Shown here: piece by piece, positions 1 to 8,933 of the stretch | How positions within the stretch are numbered: the stretch's first letter is position 1 | Layout: each line of letters opens with the position of its first letter | Assembly: GCA_016711875.1 (NCBI GenBank) | Contig: JADJSD010000003.1 | Coordinates: 310,001-374,000 of the forward strand | Length of the DNA: 64,000 nucleotides | Source: Betaproteobacteria bacterium | Lineage (GTDB): Bacteria; Pseudomonadota; Gammaproteobacteria; Burkholderiales; Usitatibacteraceae | Reading direction: 5' to 3' | Position numbers and translations under genes: made by a program | The notes under the pieces: model-generated | What the model was told of the DNA's origin: nothing | What the model saw: only the letters and a program-made list of their open reading frames with translations | The model's database searches: none

Positions 1-469
1 CCGGCTCAGGCGCGAGGAGGGTCGAGCGGCCCGGGCCCGTCGCCGTCGCCGCCTGCGCGGCCGGCACCTTCCACGCCTTGCCCACGTTCTGCGCGGTGGA
101 ACTCGCGACGATCCGTCCGGCGGACGAGACGACCGACACGCTGCGCACGTACGGCGAGTGCCGCGTGGTCTCGGCGAGGATCTCCTCGAGGTGCCCCGCG
201 CGGCCGCCCTTGGGCGCCTGGAGCGCGTCCTCCACCACGGCGAGCGACAGGTCCACCGTGCCCAGCGTCCGCGTGACCGACTCCTCGAGCAGCCGGGCGG
301 CGAACGCGTTGCTGCCGCGGATGGACTCGATGCTGGTCTGCCGGTCGCGCCAGGCCTCCAGGGCCGGGAGTGCGATGGCGAGCAGGACCAGCGCCGCGCC
401 GAACACCATCACCGCCGTGCTCGAGGCGATGCCCTGGAGGACCCCGCGGTGGGCGGCTTCGTCCTTCAT
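1..469 (-). CDS. Membrane-anchored sensor protein, N-terminal part (cut by window edge)
   Basis: The frame is open from an ATG at 469 to the left edge (156 codons). Residues about 17-35 form one hydrophobic helix (VMVFGAALVLLAIALPAL), followed by a segment rich in polar and small residues that contains HSPYVRSVSVVSSAGRIVAS. That pattern is typical of the first strand and turn of extracytoplasmic Cache/PDC-like sensor domains. The output domain (kinase, GGDEF or other) lies outside the window, so the class is unknown. The ATG overlaps the stop codon of the upstream solute-binding gene (ATGA), so the two are translationally coupled and the binding protein may feed this sensor. Membrane sensor: confident. 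Cache assignment: inferred from pattern only. Confidence 0.7.
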   Translation of the reverse strand, partial: MKDEAAHRGVLQGIASSTAVMVFGAALVLLAIALPALEAWRDRQTSIESIRGSNAFAARLLEESVTRTLGTVDLSLAVVEDALQAPKGGRAGHLEEILAETTRHSPYVRSVSVVSSAGRIVASSTAQNVGKAWKVPAAQAATATGPGRSTLLAPEP

Positions 470-1293
470 GGCGAGGCGAGGATGGGCTCGAGGCCGTGCC
501 GCTTCGCGGCGGCCCGCAGCCGGCCGTCGGCCTTGGCCGCGGTGATGAAGGCGTCCACCCGCTCGAGCCACGCGCGCTGTCCCTTCTTCACGGCATGGCC
601 GTAGGGCAGCCGGTGGAACGGCGCGGGCGGCGAGACGAGCCGTGCCCAGTCCGCGTTGTCGATGAGGCGCCGGCTGTACGGGTAGTCGGTCATGAAGACG
701 TCCACCCGGCCGGATTCGAGTTCCTCCTCGCGCGTGCGCGGCGGGCTCACCACCACGAGCGTCGCCTGCCGCAGCCGCTCGCGCATCACCGGCTCCATGA
801 ACGTTCCGGCCTGCACGGCCACGCGCACGCCGGGGCGGTCGATGTCGTTCCACTCCCGCACCACGCGGCTCGACTTCGTGGCGACCCCGTAGATGTCGCT
901 CACGAGGACGTCCTGCGTGAAATCGAGGGCGGCCACGCGGGCCGGGAGCTTGCCCACGGCGAACATGGCGACGTCGCACCGGTCGGCGTCGAGGTCCTTC
1001 ACGAGCGTCGGGAACGAGGAGTCGACGAACTCGGCCTTCACGCCGAGATCGCGCGCGAACGCGTTCGCGAGGTCGACATCCAGGCCGCCGAGCACGCCGG
1101 TCTTGGGATTGCGGAAGCTGATCCCGTAGTAGTCCGGCCAGATGCACACGCGCAGCGCCTGCCGCTCGCGGATGCGCGCGAGCCGCTCGGGCGCCTGTGC
1201 CGACGCGGGAACGGCGGCGGCCAGGGCGAAGCCCGCGGCGAGCGCCGGGAGGAGGAACGGGACGAATCGGGGCACGAAACAAGGGTAGCGCAT
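466..1293 (-). CDS. Periplasmic solute-binding protein, family 3 (SBP_bac_3)
   Basis: About 275 residues. The ATG at 1293 is chosen because it is preceded by a GAGGGG motif and begins a good Sec signal peptide (MRYPCFVPRFVPFLLPALAA, cleavage near ASA-QA). An in-frame GTG at 1338 would add 15 residues before the signal. Mature features fit polar amino-acid-type binding proteins: LRVCIWPDYYGISF, then GGLDVDLANAFARDL, VEFVD-like strand, DVAMFAVGKLPAR and YGVATKS. No ABC permease or ATPase gene is adjacent. It sits 48 bp after cheB and overlaps a membrane sensor gene, so it may be a receptor for signalling rather than transport (inference). The ligand cannot be read from the sequence. Confidence 0.85.
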   Translation of the reverse strand: MRYPCFVPRFVPFLLPALAAGFALAAAVPASAQAPERLARIRERQALRVCIWPDYYGISFRNPKTGVLGGLDVDLANAFARDLGVKAEFVDSSFPTLVKDLDADRCDVAMFAVGKLPARVAALDFTQDVLVSDIYGVATKSSRVVREWNDIDRPGVRVAVQAGTFMEPVMRERLRQATLVVVSPPRTREEELESGRVDVFMTDYPYSRRLIDNADWARLVSPPAPFHRLPYGHAVKKGQRAWLERVDAFITAAKADGRLRAAAKRHGLEPILASP

Positions 1294-1341
1294 TCGCCCC
1301 TCGCCGTCGTGCGCCGGGTCAAGGCCGGCGGGGCCCACCGC

Positions 1342-2403
1342 CTAGACGCGCACGTGGTGCCCGACGTGCTCGGCGAGCCAGCCCATGAGGCGCCCGGCGA
1401 TCGCCTCGAGGGGCAGCACCTCGTCCGTCGCGCCGACGGCGATCGCCTCGCGGGGCATGCCGAAGACGACGCACGAGGCCTCGTCCTGGGCCAGGTTGAA
1501 GGCGCCCGCCCGCTTCATCTCGAGCATGGCGTCGGCCCCGTCGCGCCCCATGCCCGTGAGCATCACGCCCAGGGCGTTGGCGCCGGCCACGCGGGCCACG
1601 GAACGGAAAAGGACATCCACGGACGGGCGGTGCCGGTTGACCGGCTCGCCGGGCCAGACGCGCGCGACGTAGTTGGCGCCGCTCTTCTCGATGGCGAACT
1701 GCATGCCGCCGGGCGCGACGTAGGCGTGGCCGGGCAGGATGCGCTCGCCCTCCTCCGCTTCCTTCACCGCCATGCGGGCGAGGCTGTCGAGCCGCTGCGA
1801 GAAGCTCTTCGTGAAGCCCGGCGGCATGTGCTGCGTGATCACGACGGCCGGGCCGTCGCCGGGCATGCCGCACAGGACCGTGCGGATCGCCTCGGTGCCG
1901 CCCGTGGAGGCGCCCACCGCGATGATCTTCTCCGTGCCCTTGCGGCCCGCATAGGCCGCCACGGGCGCGCTGCGCGACGGGGCAGGCGTGCGCTTCTGCA
2001 CGCGGGCCTTCGAGGCCGCGCGGATCTTCTCGACGATCTCGAGCGCCGCCTGGTCCAGGCCGTGCGCGATGCCCACGCGCGGCTTCGCCACGAAATCGAC
2101 CGCGCCCAGCTCCAGGGCACGGAACGTCGTCTCGGCGCCGCGCTCGGTGAGCGTGGAGACCATCACCACCGGGGTCGGCCGCAGCCGCATCAGGCGCTCG
2201 AGGAAGTCGAGGCCGTCCATGCGCGGCATCTCGACGTCGAGCGTGATCACGTCGGGGTCGAGCGCGCGGATCATCTCGCGCGCGGCGATCGGGTCGGGCG
2301 CCGCGCCGACCGTCTCGAGGTCGGGCTGGGCATTGATGATCTGCGACAGGATTCCGCGCACCAGCGCCGAATCGTCCACCACCACCACGCGGGTCTTCGC
2401 CAT
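1342..2403 (-). CDS. cheB: CheB: chemotaxis response regulator, protein-glutamate methylesterase
   Basis: 353 residues, the normal CheB length. The N-terminal receiver domain (about 1-125) has the acidic pair in VVVDDSALVR, the phospho-Asp in VITLDVEMPRMDG, a Ser in MVSTLTE and the Lys in VAKPRVG. The C-terminal methylesterase domain (about 160-345) has the catalytic Ser in VGASTGGTEAI, His in ITQHMPPGFT and Asp in GMGRDGADAM. It removes methyl groups from chemoreceptor glutamates and deamidates glutamines, opposing CheR. It lies 9 bp after cheD in the same operon, the usual adaptation block. Confidence 0.97.
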   Translation of the reverse strand: MAKTRVVVVDDSALVRGILSQIINAQPDLETVGAAPDPIAAREMIRALDPDVITLDVEMPRMDGLDFLERLMRLRPTPVVMVSTLTERGAETTFRALELGAVDFVAKPRVGIAHGLDQAALEIVEKIRAASKARVQKRTPAPSRSAPVAAYAGRKGTEKIIAVGASTGGTEAIRTVLCGMPGDGPAVVITQHMPPGFTKSFSQRLDSLARMAVKEAEEGERILPGHAYVAPGGMQFAIEKSGANYVARVWPGEPVNRHRPSVDVLFRSVARVAGANALGVMLTGMGRDGADAMLEMKRAGAFNLAQDEASCVVFGMPREAIAVGATDEVLPLEAIAGRLMGWLAEHVGHHVRV

Positions 2404-2412
2404 CGCTCGCTC

Positions 2413-3030
2413 CTAGAAGAGCTCGACGTCGCCGGCCTTCGGCGTCGTGGCGAGGCTCTTGCCGTACTTCTGTTCCATGATCTCGACCGTGTGGTCGGTG
2501 ACGGGCAGCTTCTTCATGAGGGCGCGTCCCGAGGCGGGATAGAACACCACCTTGCGCGGGTAGACGTCGCACAGGTCGCGCGAGACGACCGGGATGCGCT
2601 CGGTCGAGAGGAACTTCTCGACGAAGCGCGCGTTCTTCTCGCCGACGTTGAGCGAGGTGAAGCCCCGCATCACCGCCCCGCCGCCGAAGATCTTCGACTT
2701 GAGGTTGGCACGGCTCGCTCCGCGCTTGAGCAGGGCGTTGATGAGCAGCTCCATGGCGAACACGCCGTACCGGCCGCTCTCGCCGTCGTCGGCGCCGCCC
2801 TCCGGGAGCATGAAGTGGTTCATGCCGCCCACCTTGCGCGCGCCGTCCCAGATGCAGGCGGCGATGCACGAGCCGAGCACGGTCTGGATGGCGATCTCCT
2901 CGTCCGAGACGAAGAACTCGCCCGGCAGCACCTTCACGGCGCGGCCCAGGCCCCGGTCGTGGAAGAAATGGCTCGCGAGCCCGACTTCCTGGACGCCGTT
3001 CGAGGCGAGGCTGAATCCCGCGATGGTCAT
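2413..3030 (-). CDS. cheD: CheD: chemoreceptor glutamine deamidase
   Basis: 205 residues. It has the CheD active-site region: Cys in VLGSCIAACIWD, His in GMNHFMLPEGG and a Thr/Ser around residue 120. CheD deamidates receptor glutamines so they can be methylated. The C-terminus carries an extension ending AGDVELF; an almost identical heptapeptide ends the unrelated protein at 8934-9356. It lies between cheR (19 bp) and cheB (9 bp). Confidence 0.95.
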   Translation of the reverse strand: MTIAGFSLASNGVQEVGLASHFFHDRGLGRAVKVLPGEFFVSDEEIAIQTVLGSCIAACIWDGARKVGGMNHFMLPEGGADDGESGRYGVFAMELLINALLKRGASRANLKSKIFGGGAVMRGFTSLNVGEKNARFVEKFLSTERIPVVSRDLCDVYPRKVVFYPASGRALMKKLPVTDHTVEIMEQKYGKSLATTPKAGDVELF

Positions 3031-3049
3031 GGGGAGGGGTTCCTGTCGG

Positions 3050-3898
3050 CTACGCGGCGGCGCGCACGTCGGCGCCCACCCGTTCGTAGGCCGTCTTGCC
3101 GCGCAGCTTGTACAGGTCGCGGCGGTCGGTGAGGTTCTCGGAGTGCCCGATGAAGAGGAGCCCGCCGGGGCGCAGCTGCTCGGCCATGCGCTCGAGCACC
3201 CGCTTCTGGGTGGGCTTGTCGAAATAGATGAGGACGTTGCGGCAGAAGATCGCGTCGAACGGGCCTTTCACGTCCCAGTTCGGGTCGAGGAGGTTGAGCG
3301 GGCGGAAGTCGACCATCTGGGCGAGCGCCGGCCGGGCGCGAACCAGGCCCCCGTTGGGCCCGTTGCCGCGCAGGAAGTGCCGGCGAAGCTGGTCCGGCGG
3401 GACGGGGCGCACGGCCTCGTCCGGATACACCCCGCGCCGGGCGGTAGCGAGCACGTTCGTGTCGATGTCGGTCGCGACGATGCGCGCCTTGCCGCCCCGG
3501 GGCAGGTTGTCCGCCACGGTCATCGCGATCGAATAGGGCTCCTCGCCGGTGGACGCCGCCGAACACCAGATGGCGGGCGAAGGCCCGCCCTGGCGGACCA
3601 GCTCGGCGAGCATGGGGAAGTGGTGCTGCTCGCGGTAGAAGGCCGTGAGGTTGGTGGTGAGGGCGTTCACGAATTCCTGCCACTCCGCCCCGCCCTCGCG
3701 CTCGAGGCGGTCGAGGTAGGCGCCGAAGCTGGTGAGGCCCAGCGACCGGATGCGCCGCGTGAGGCGGCTGTAGACCATGTTCTGCTTGCTGTCGTTCAGC
3801 TTGATGCCGGCGCGCGCGTAGATGAGTTTCCTCACCCGTTCGAAGTCGCCCGCCGTGAACTCGAAGCCTGCCGTGTTGGGGTTGTTGTCGTGGGCCAT
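3050..3898 (-). CDS. cheR: CheR: chemoreceptor glutamate methyltransferase
   Basis: 282 residues. The N-terminal all-alpha domain (about 10-85, FERVRKLIYARAGIKLND) is followed by a SAM-binding Rossmann domain with WCSAASTGEEPYSIAM and the FCRNVLIYFDK motif, both CheR hallmarks. It methylates receptor glutamates using S-adenosylmethionine. It follows cheW in the operon after a 79-bp gap (3899-3977), the largest gap inside the che block; no obvious promoter was seen there. Confidence 0.96.
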   Translation of the reverse strand: MAHDNNPNTAGFEFTAGDFERVRKLIYARAGIKLNDSKQNMVYSRLTRRIRSLGLTSFGAYLDRLEREGGAEWQEFVNALTTNLTAFYREQHHFPMLAELVRQGGPSPAIWCSAASTGEEPYSIAMTVADNLPRGGKARIVATDIDTNVLATARRGVYPDEAVRPVPPDQLRRHFLRGNGPNGGLVRARPALAQMVDFRPLNLLDPNWDVKGPFDAIFCRNVLIYFDKPTQKRVLERMAEQLRPGGLLFIGHSENLTDRRDLYKLRGKTAYERVGADVRAAA

Positions 3899-3977
3899 GG
3901 TTGCTTTGCGTTCCGGACGCGCCTCGCGGCTCGCCCGGACTCCTTCCTTCGGTTCGACGGATGGAACGGCAGGCGGG

Positions 3978-4463
3978 TCAGGCGGCGACCTTGTCCATGA
4001 GCGCCATGTCGGCTGCGCTCATGAGCTTCTCGATGTCCATCAGGATCAGCATCCGTTCGCCCGCGGTGCCCAGGCCGCGGATGTAGCTCGCGTCCACGCC
4101 CGTGGAGAAATCCGGCGCCGGGCGGATCTGCTCGGCGGTGAGCTCGGTCACGTCCGAGACGCTGTCGACCACCACGCCGACCACGCGGCGGGCGACGTTC
4201 AGGATGATCACGACCGTGAAGGAGTCGTACGTCGGCTCGCCCAGCCCGAACTTCAGGCGCAGGTCGACGATGGGCACGATCGTGCCGCGCAGGTTGGTCA
4301 CGCCCTTGATGAACGAGGGGGCGTTCGCGATGCGCGTCACCGCTTCGTAGCCGCGGATCTCCTGCACCTTGAGGATGTCGATTCCGTACTCCTCGCCTCC
4401 GAGGCGAAAGCTCAGGAATTCTTCGGTGGCGGCCGTGCGGCCTTCGAGGGTGTCGTTCTTCAT
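3978..4463 (-). CDS. cheW: CheW: chemotaxis coupling protein
   Basis: 161 residues starting at the ATG at 4463. The whole protein is one CheW domain: FLSFRLGGEEYGIDILKVQE, then IANAPSFIKGVTNLRG, IVPIVDLRLKFGL and VVDSVSDVTEL. It links the receptor to CheA. It lies 23 bp downstream of the receptor gene and upstream of cheR. Confidence 0.96.
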   Translation of the reverse strand: MKNDTLEGRTAATEEFLSFRLGGEEYGIDILKVQEIRGYEAVTRIANAPSFIKGVTNLRGTIVPIVDLRLKFGLGEPTYDSFTVVIILNVARRVVGVVVDSVSDVTELTAEQIRPAPDFSTGVDASYIRGLGTAGERMLILMDIEKLMSAADMALMDKVAA

Positions 4464-4486
4464 GTCGGGGTCTCCGGGTTGACGTT

Positions 4487-6392
4487 TCAGGCCGCGGCGA
4501 AGCCGGCATCGCCGGTGCGGAAGCGCGAAACCACTTCCACGAGCGTGCGGGCCTGGCCCTTGAGCGATTCGCTGGCGGCCGCCATCTCCTCGACGAGGGC
4601 CGAGTTCTGCTGGGTGACGCCGTCCATCTGCCCGACGGCCTTGCTGACCTCGCTGATGCCCTCGCCCTGCTCGCGCGAGGCGAGCGCGATCTCCTCCATG
4701 AGGCGGGCGGCGCGCTCGACGGCGACCACGACCTCGTGGATCGTGGCGGTGGTGGTCTTCACCTGCCGCGCGCCGTGGTCGACGGCCTGCGTCGAATCCT
4801 CGATGAGGCCCTTGATCTCGTGGGCGGCGGTGGCGCTTCGCTGCGCCAGCGCGCGCACCTCGGAGGCGACGACCGCGAAGCCGCGGCCCTGCTCGCCGGC
4901 GCGCGCCGCTTCCACGGCGGCGTTGAGCGCCAGGATGTTCGTCTGGAAGGCGATGCCGTCGATCACCGAGATGATCTCCGCGATCTTGCGCGAGGACGCC
5001 TGGATGTCCTCCATGGTCTTCACCACGCCTTCGACGGCCTTGCCGCCCGCGTTCGCCACGCGGCTCGCCTCGGCGACCAGTTCGCTCGCCTTGCCGGCGC
5101 TGCCGACGTTGCGTTGCACGGCGTCGTCGAGCTCCTTGATGGACGAGGACGTCTGCTGGATGCTGGCGGCCTGCTCCTCGGTGCGGCTCGCGAGGTCCTG
5201 GTTGCCCGAGGCGATCTCGCCGCCGGCGGTGCCGAGCGAATCGCTCACGTGGCGCAGTTCGCGCATCGTGCCCGCGAGGTTCTGCTGCATCTCGTGGATG
5301 GCGTGCAGCGCGAGCGAAATCTCGTCCGAACCCTCGACGTCCGCCGCGCTCGTGAGGTCGCCCGCGCCGATGCGCTCGAGCGAGCCGCGGATCGCGATGA
5401 TGCCCCCGCGAAGGGCCATCCAGAAGCCCAGCAGCAGGTACACCGCGAGCGCCGCGGCCAGCACCGCGAACGAAAGGGTGACCCAGCGGGCGGTGTTCAG
5501 CTTGTCGGCGCGCAGCGTGACGCCCGTGTCGAACTCGTGGCCCAGCGCTTGGCCTCCTCCGACGTGGCGATGGAGGCGGACTGGAACGAGGCGCCCAGCG
5601 CGGCGAAGGTGGCGAGGCCTTCCTTGCCGCCGGCGATCGATTCGACAGCCTGCTTCGCGAGGTTCTCGTAGGCCGGGACCCAGCCTTCCGTCGGCGCGAG
5701 GCGCTTGCCGGCCTCGGCATTGGCCTCCTTGATGTCGTGCAACGCCATCTTGATCAGGTCGGCGTCGCGCAGGATCAGGGCCGAGAGCCCGGCGACGCGG
5801 TAGGCTTCGGCCTGCTCGAGCTTGCCCTTTTGCGCGTGCGAGGCGATCACCGCGAGCTCGTGGAAATTGGCGTTGACCTGGGGAAGCGCCTGCGCGAAGC
5901 CCAGCATGAGGTGGTAGGTGTCGACGTCCGGATCGAGCACCATGCCCGAGGCCATGCTGATCGCCTCCCACAGTTCACCCACCTTGGCGCCCATCTCGCG
6001 GGCGGCGGCGGACTTGTCGGAGGCCGCCTCCGCGGCCTTCCACTGCTTCTCGACGGCCTCCAGGGCGGGCCGCACCTTGAGCGGATCGCCCGTGGCGTTG
6101 AGATGCTGGCTGATGGCGGCCACCGACGAGGGCACCGTCACCGTGTTGCCGTTCACCGCCTGGCCCAGGTCGATGACGAGCGGCCCCAGGGCGCTCCCGG
6201 CCAGTTCGAGGCGGGCCGTCTGCAGCTCGTTGGAGGCCCGCGTCCAGCTCACGAACATCAGGTACGTGAGCGGCACCGCGAAGAGTGCCACCACGATGGC
6301 GAGCTTGCCGCCATCTTGATGGAACGCATCAGGCGCTTGGGCGGGCCGAGCACGGCGTGAATCGGGTCCCAGTAGATGCGTGGCTCGTCCAT
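4487..6392 (-). CDS. Methyl-accepting chemotaxis protein (two frame breaks in this sequence)
   Basis: A single receptor gene read in three frames. It starts at the ATG at 6392 (AGGAGG 9 nt upstream) with MDEPRIYWDPIHAVLG. The frame changes near 6314 and again at 5541-5543; restoring one G at each site gives a continuous protein of about 634 residues. It has TM1 (about 30-50), a roughly 240-residue periplasmic helical domain, TM2 (KLNTARWVTLSFAVLAAALA), a HAMP domain (RIGAGDLTSAADVEGSDEI) and a methyl-accepting signalling domain with the conserved hairpin tip GIAFQTNILALNAAVEAARA. There is no CheR-binding xWExF tail. It lies between cheA and cheW, so it is probably the cognate receptor. The frame breaks look like base-call losses (see findings). 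Confidence 0.9.
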
Positions 6393-6430
6393 GGCTTGGT
6401 TCCTCCTTCTTGGTGTCGTTCGGTATCGAT

Positions 6431-8488
6431 TCAGTGGCGCGAGCGCTTCACGAGCGCCCCGCAGTCGACGATGAGCGCGACGTGGCCGTCGCCCAGGATG
6501 GTGGCGCCGGCGATGCCGGGCACCTTGCGGTAGTTGGTCTCGAGGTTCTTCACCACGACCTGGTGCTGGCCGAGCAGCTCGTCCACGCGCAGGACGACCC
6601 GCGCGCCGTCGGCCTCGACGACGACCATCACCTCCTCGGTGGGCGCCGGGGCATCCGCGGGCACGTCGAAGAATTCGCGCATCGCGAGCTCGGGCAGGTA
6701 TTCGTCGCGCACCTTGACGACGTTGCCCTGGCCGGCCATGCCGCGCACGGCGCCGTCCACGAGCTGGAAGGATTCGACCACCGAGCCGATCGGCAGGATG
6801 TAGGTCTCGCCGGCCACGCCGACGCTCATGCCGTCCATGATCGCGAGCGTGAGGGGCAGTCGCACGGACATGCACGTGCCCTCGCCCCACACGGAGCTGA
6901 TCTCGACGGTGCCGCCCAGGGCGGTGATGTTGCGCTTGACCACGTCCATGCCCACGCCGCGGCCGGAGACGTCCGTCACGATTTCCGCGGTGGAGAAGCC
7001 CGGGGCGAAGATGAGGTTCCACACGTCGGTGTCCGGCATGTCGTCGGAGACGTCCATGCCCTGCGCGCGCGCCTTGGCGAGGATCTTGTCGCGCGGCAGC
7101 CCGGCGCCGTCGTCGCGCACCTCGATCACGATGGAGCCGCCCTTGTGGGCCGCGGAGAGCCAGACGATGCCCGTGTCGGGCTTGCCGCAGTCGCGCCGCC
7201 GTTCCACGGACTCGATGCCGTGGTCGACGGAATTGCGCAGCAGGTGCGTGAGCGGGTCGGTGATCTTCTCGATGAGGCCCTTGTCGAGCTCGGTCGCCTC
7301 CCCCTGGGTGCGCAGCTCGACCTGCTTGCCGAGCTTGGCGGCCAGGTCGCGGATCATGCGGGGGAAGCGGTTGAAGACGACGGCCATCGGGATCATGCGG
7401 ATCGACATCACGGCGTCCTGCAGCGAACGCGTGTTGCGCTCGAGCTCGGACATGCCGGAGACGAGCGATTGGTCGCGGACGGGATCGAGTCCCTTGGCGC
7501 TTTGCGCGAGCACGGCCTGGGTGATCACGAGCTCGCCCACCAGGTTGATGAGCTGGTCGACCTTGTCCACGGACACGCGCAGGGTGGACGAATCGATGCC
7601 GCCGGTCGGGGCGCGATCGCCCTTGGGCGCGCGCTCGGCGGGCTTGGCGGCCGCCGGGGCCGGCGCGGGCGCCGGTGCGTTCGCCGCGGCACGGGACTCG
7701 GCCGGATCGACGAAGAAGCCGAAGCCGTCGTCCGCGGGCGCGCTCGCCGGGGAGTCGGCCGCGGCGGGAGCGCCGGCGGCGTCCGGATGCATCGGGCCGT
7801 GGGCCGGATGGATGTGCACCTGCTCGCGCGTCACGTGGAAGGAAAAGAGGTCGCGGATATCCTCGTCGCCGAACGGCGTGGTCGCGCGGAAGCGGCGCAT
7901 GCCCTTCCCGTCGGGCTTGCCGCCGTCGGTCGCCTCGATCGTGCCCATGCCGGGCACGTCGTTGAACAATTCGAAGAGATGGTCGGCGAAGGCCGGGTCC
8001 TCCAGCGGGCCGACGAGGATGTCGAGGGTGCGCCCCGCCGGGGCCGCGGCCTCGTTGGCACCCGCCTCGCCCCGGGCGAGCGCGCGGATGCGCTCGACCA
8101 GCTCGGCGGTGCCCGGCACCTCGGCGCCGTCCTCGCCGCGGTGGCGGGCGAGCAGGGCCTTCAGGGAGTCGCCGGCCTCGAGAAGCGTGTCGACCATGAG
8201 GGACGTGATGGAAAGCTCGTGGCGACGCAGCTTGTCGAGCAGCGTCTCGAGCTCGTGCGTGAGCTCGGTGACGTCGGCGAAGCCGAAGGTGGCCGCGCCG
8301 CCCTTGATGGAGTGGGCCGCGCGGAAGATCGCGTGCAGGTCTTCCTCCACCGGCTCGGTGACGTCGACGGCGAGCAGGAGACCTTCCATCGACGCGAGAT
8401 TCTCGGCCGCCTCCTCGAAGAAGACGCCGTAGAACTGGGTGAGATCGATGGAGACGGCGCTTTGCGCCGCGTTGCCGGTTTCGGCCAT
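6431..8488 (-). CDS. cheA: CheA: chemotaxis histidine kinase
   Basis: 685 residues. The P1 HPt domain (about 10-125) has the phospho-His in FRAAHSIKGGAATFG. A spacer/P2-like region follows (about 150-260), then an Ala/Pro linker (270-310), the P3 dimerisation helices (STLRVSVDKVDQLINLVGEL), the P4 ATPase with N box NSVDHGIE, G1 DDGAGLP and G2 GRGVGMDVVK, and the P5 CheW-like domain (GMSVGVAGETYILPIG). It autophosphorylates under receptor control and hands phosphate to CheY and CheB. It is followed by the mcp gene after 38 bp. Confidence 0.97.
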   Translation of the reverse strand: MAETGNAAQSAVSIDLTQFYGVFFEEAAENLASMEGLLLAVDVTEPVEEDLHAIFRAAHSIKGGAATFGFADVTELTHELETLLDKLRRHELSITSLMVDTLLEAGDSLKALLARHRGEDGAEVPGTAELVERIRALARGEAGANEAAAPAGRTLDILVGPLEDPAFADHLFELFNDVPGMGTIEATDGGKPDGKGMRRFRATTPFGDEDIRDLFSFHVTREQVHIHPAHGPMHPDAAGAPAAADSPASAPADDGFGFFVDPAESRAAANAPAPAPAPAAAKPAERAPKGDRAPTGGIDSSTLRVSVDKVDQLINLVGELVITQAVLAQSAKGLDPVRDQSLVSGMSELERNTRSLQDAVMSIRMIPMAVVFNRFPRMIRDLAAKLGKQVELRTQGEATELDKGLIEKITDPLTHLLRNSVDHGIESVERRRDCGKPDTGIVWLSAAHKGGSIVIEVRDDGAGLPRDKILAKARAQGMDVSDDMPDTDVWNLIFAPGFSTAEIVTDVSGRGVGMDVVKRNITALGGTVEISSVWGEGTCMSVRLPLTLAIMDGMSVGVAGETYILPIGSVVESFQLVDGAVRGMAGQGNVVKVRDEYLPELAMREFFDVPADAPAPTEEVMVVVEADGARVVLRVDELLGQHQVVVKNLETNYRKVPGIAGATILGDGHVALIVDCGALVKRSRH

Positions 8489-8525
8489 GGGATCCGCCTT
8501 CGGGGCTGGAGGGAAAGACTCGGGA

Positions 8526-8888
8526 CTAGCCGATCACCTTGCGCACGACGTCCACGAGGCGATTCGGGTCGAAGGGCTTCACGAGCCAGCCGGTCGCGCC
8601 GGCGGCCTTGCCCTGGGCCTTCATCGCGTCGCTCGACTCCGTCGTGAGGATGAGGATCGGGACGTGCTTGTATTGCGCGAGGCCGCGCAGGTTGCGAACG
8701 AGGGAGAGGCCGTCCATGCGGGGCATGTTCTGGTCCGTGAGAACGAGATTCACGTTCTGGCCCCGGGCCTTCTCGAGGCCTTCCTGGCCGTCGGCTGCCT
8801 CCAGGACGTTGAAACCGGCGGCCTTGAGGGTGAAGGCGACCATCTGGCGCATCGAGGCCGAGTCGTCCACCGCGAGAATCGATTGCAT
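8526..8888 (-). CDS. CheY-like single-domain response regulator (first of two)
   Basis: 120 residues, a lone receiver domain: acidic pair in LAVDDSASMRQM, phospho-Asp in LVLTDQNMPRMDG, Thr in LILTTESS, Lys in WLVKPFDP. It lies directly upstream of cheA in the operon (37 bp). The window holds a second CheY (37401-37793) paired with cheZ. That one looks like the motor CheY, so this copy may serve as a phosphate sink or have another CheA-linked role (inference). Confidence 0.93.
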   Translation of the reverse strand: MQSILAVDDSASMRQMVAFTLKAAGFNVLEAADGQEGLEKARGQNVNLVLTDQNMPRMDGLSLVRNLRGLAQYKHVPILILTTESSDAMKAQGKAAGATGWLVKPFDPNRLVDVVRKVIG

Positions 8889-8933
8889 GAGGGAGCTCCT
8901 TGGTTTGCGGGCGTGCCTGTCAGGCGCGAATGT

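Noticed and set aside
5497..5971. Programmed ribosomal frameshift in the receptor gene
   Set aside because: There is no slippery heptamer or downstream structure at the site, and the two breaks in this gene plus three elsewhere share the simpler explanation of base loss in G/C runs.
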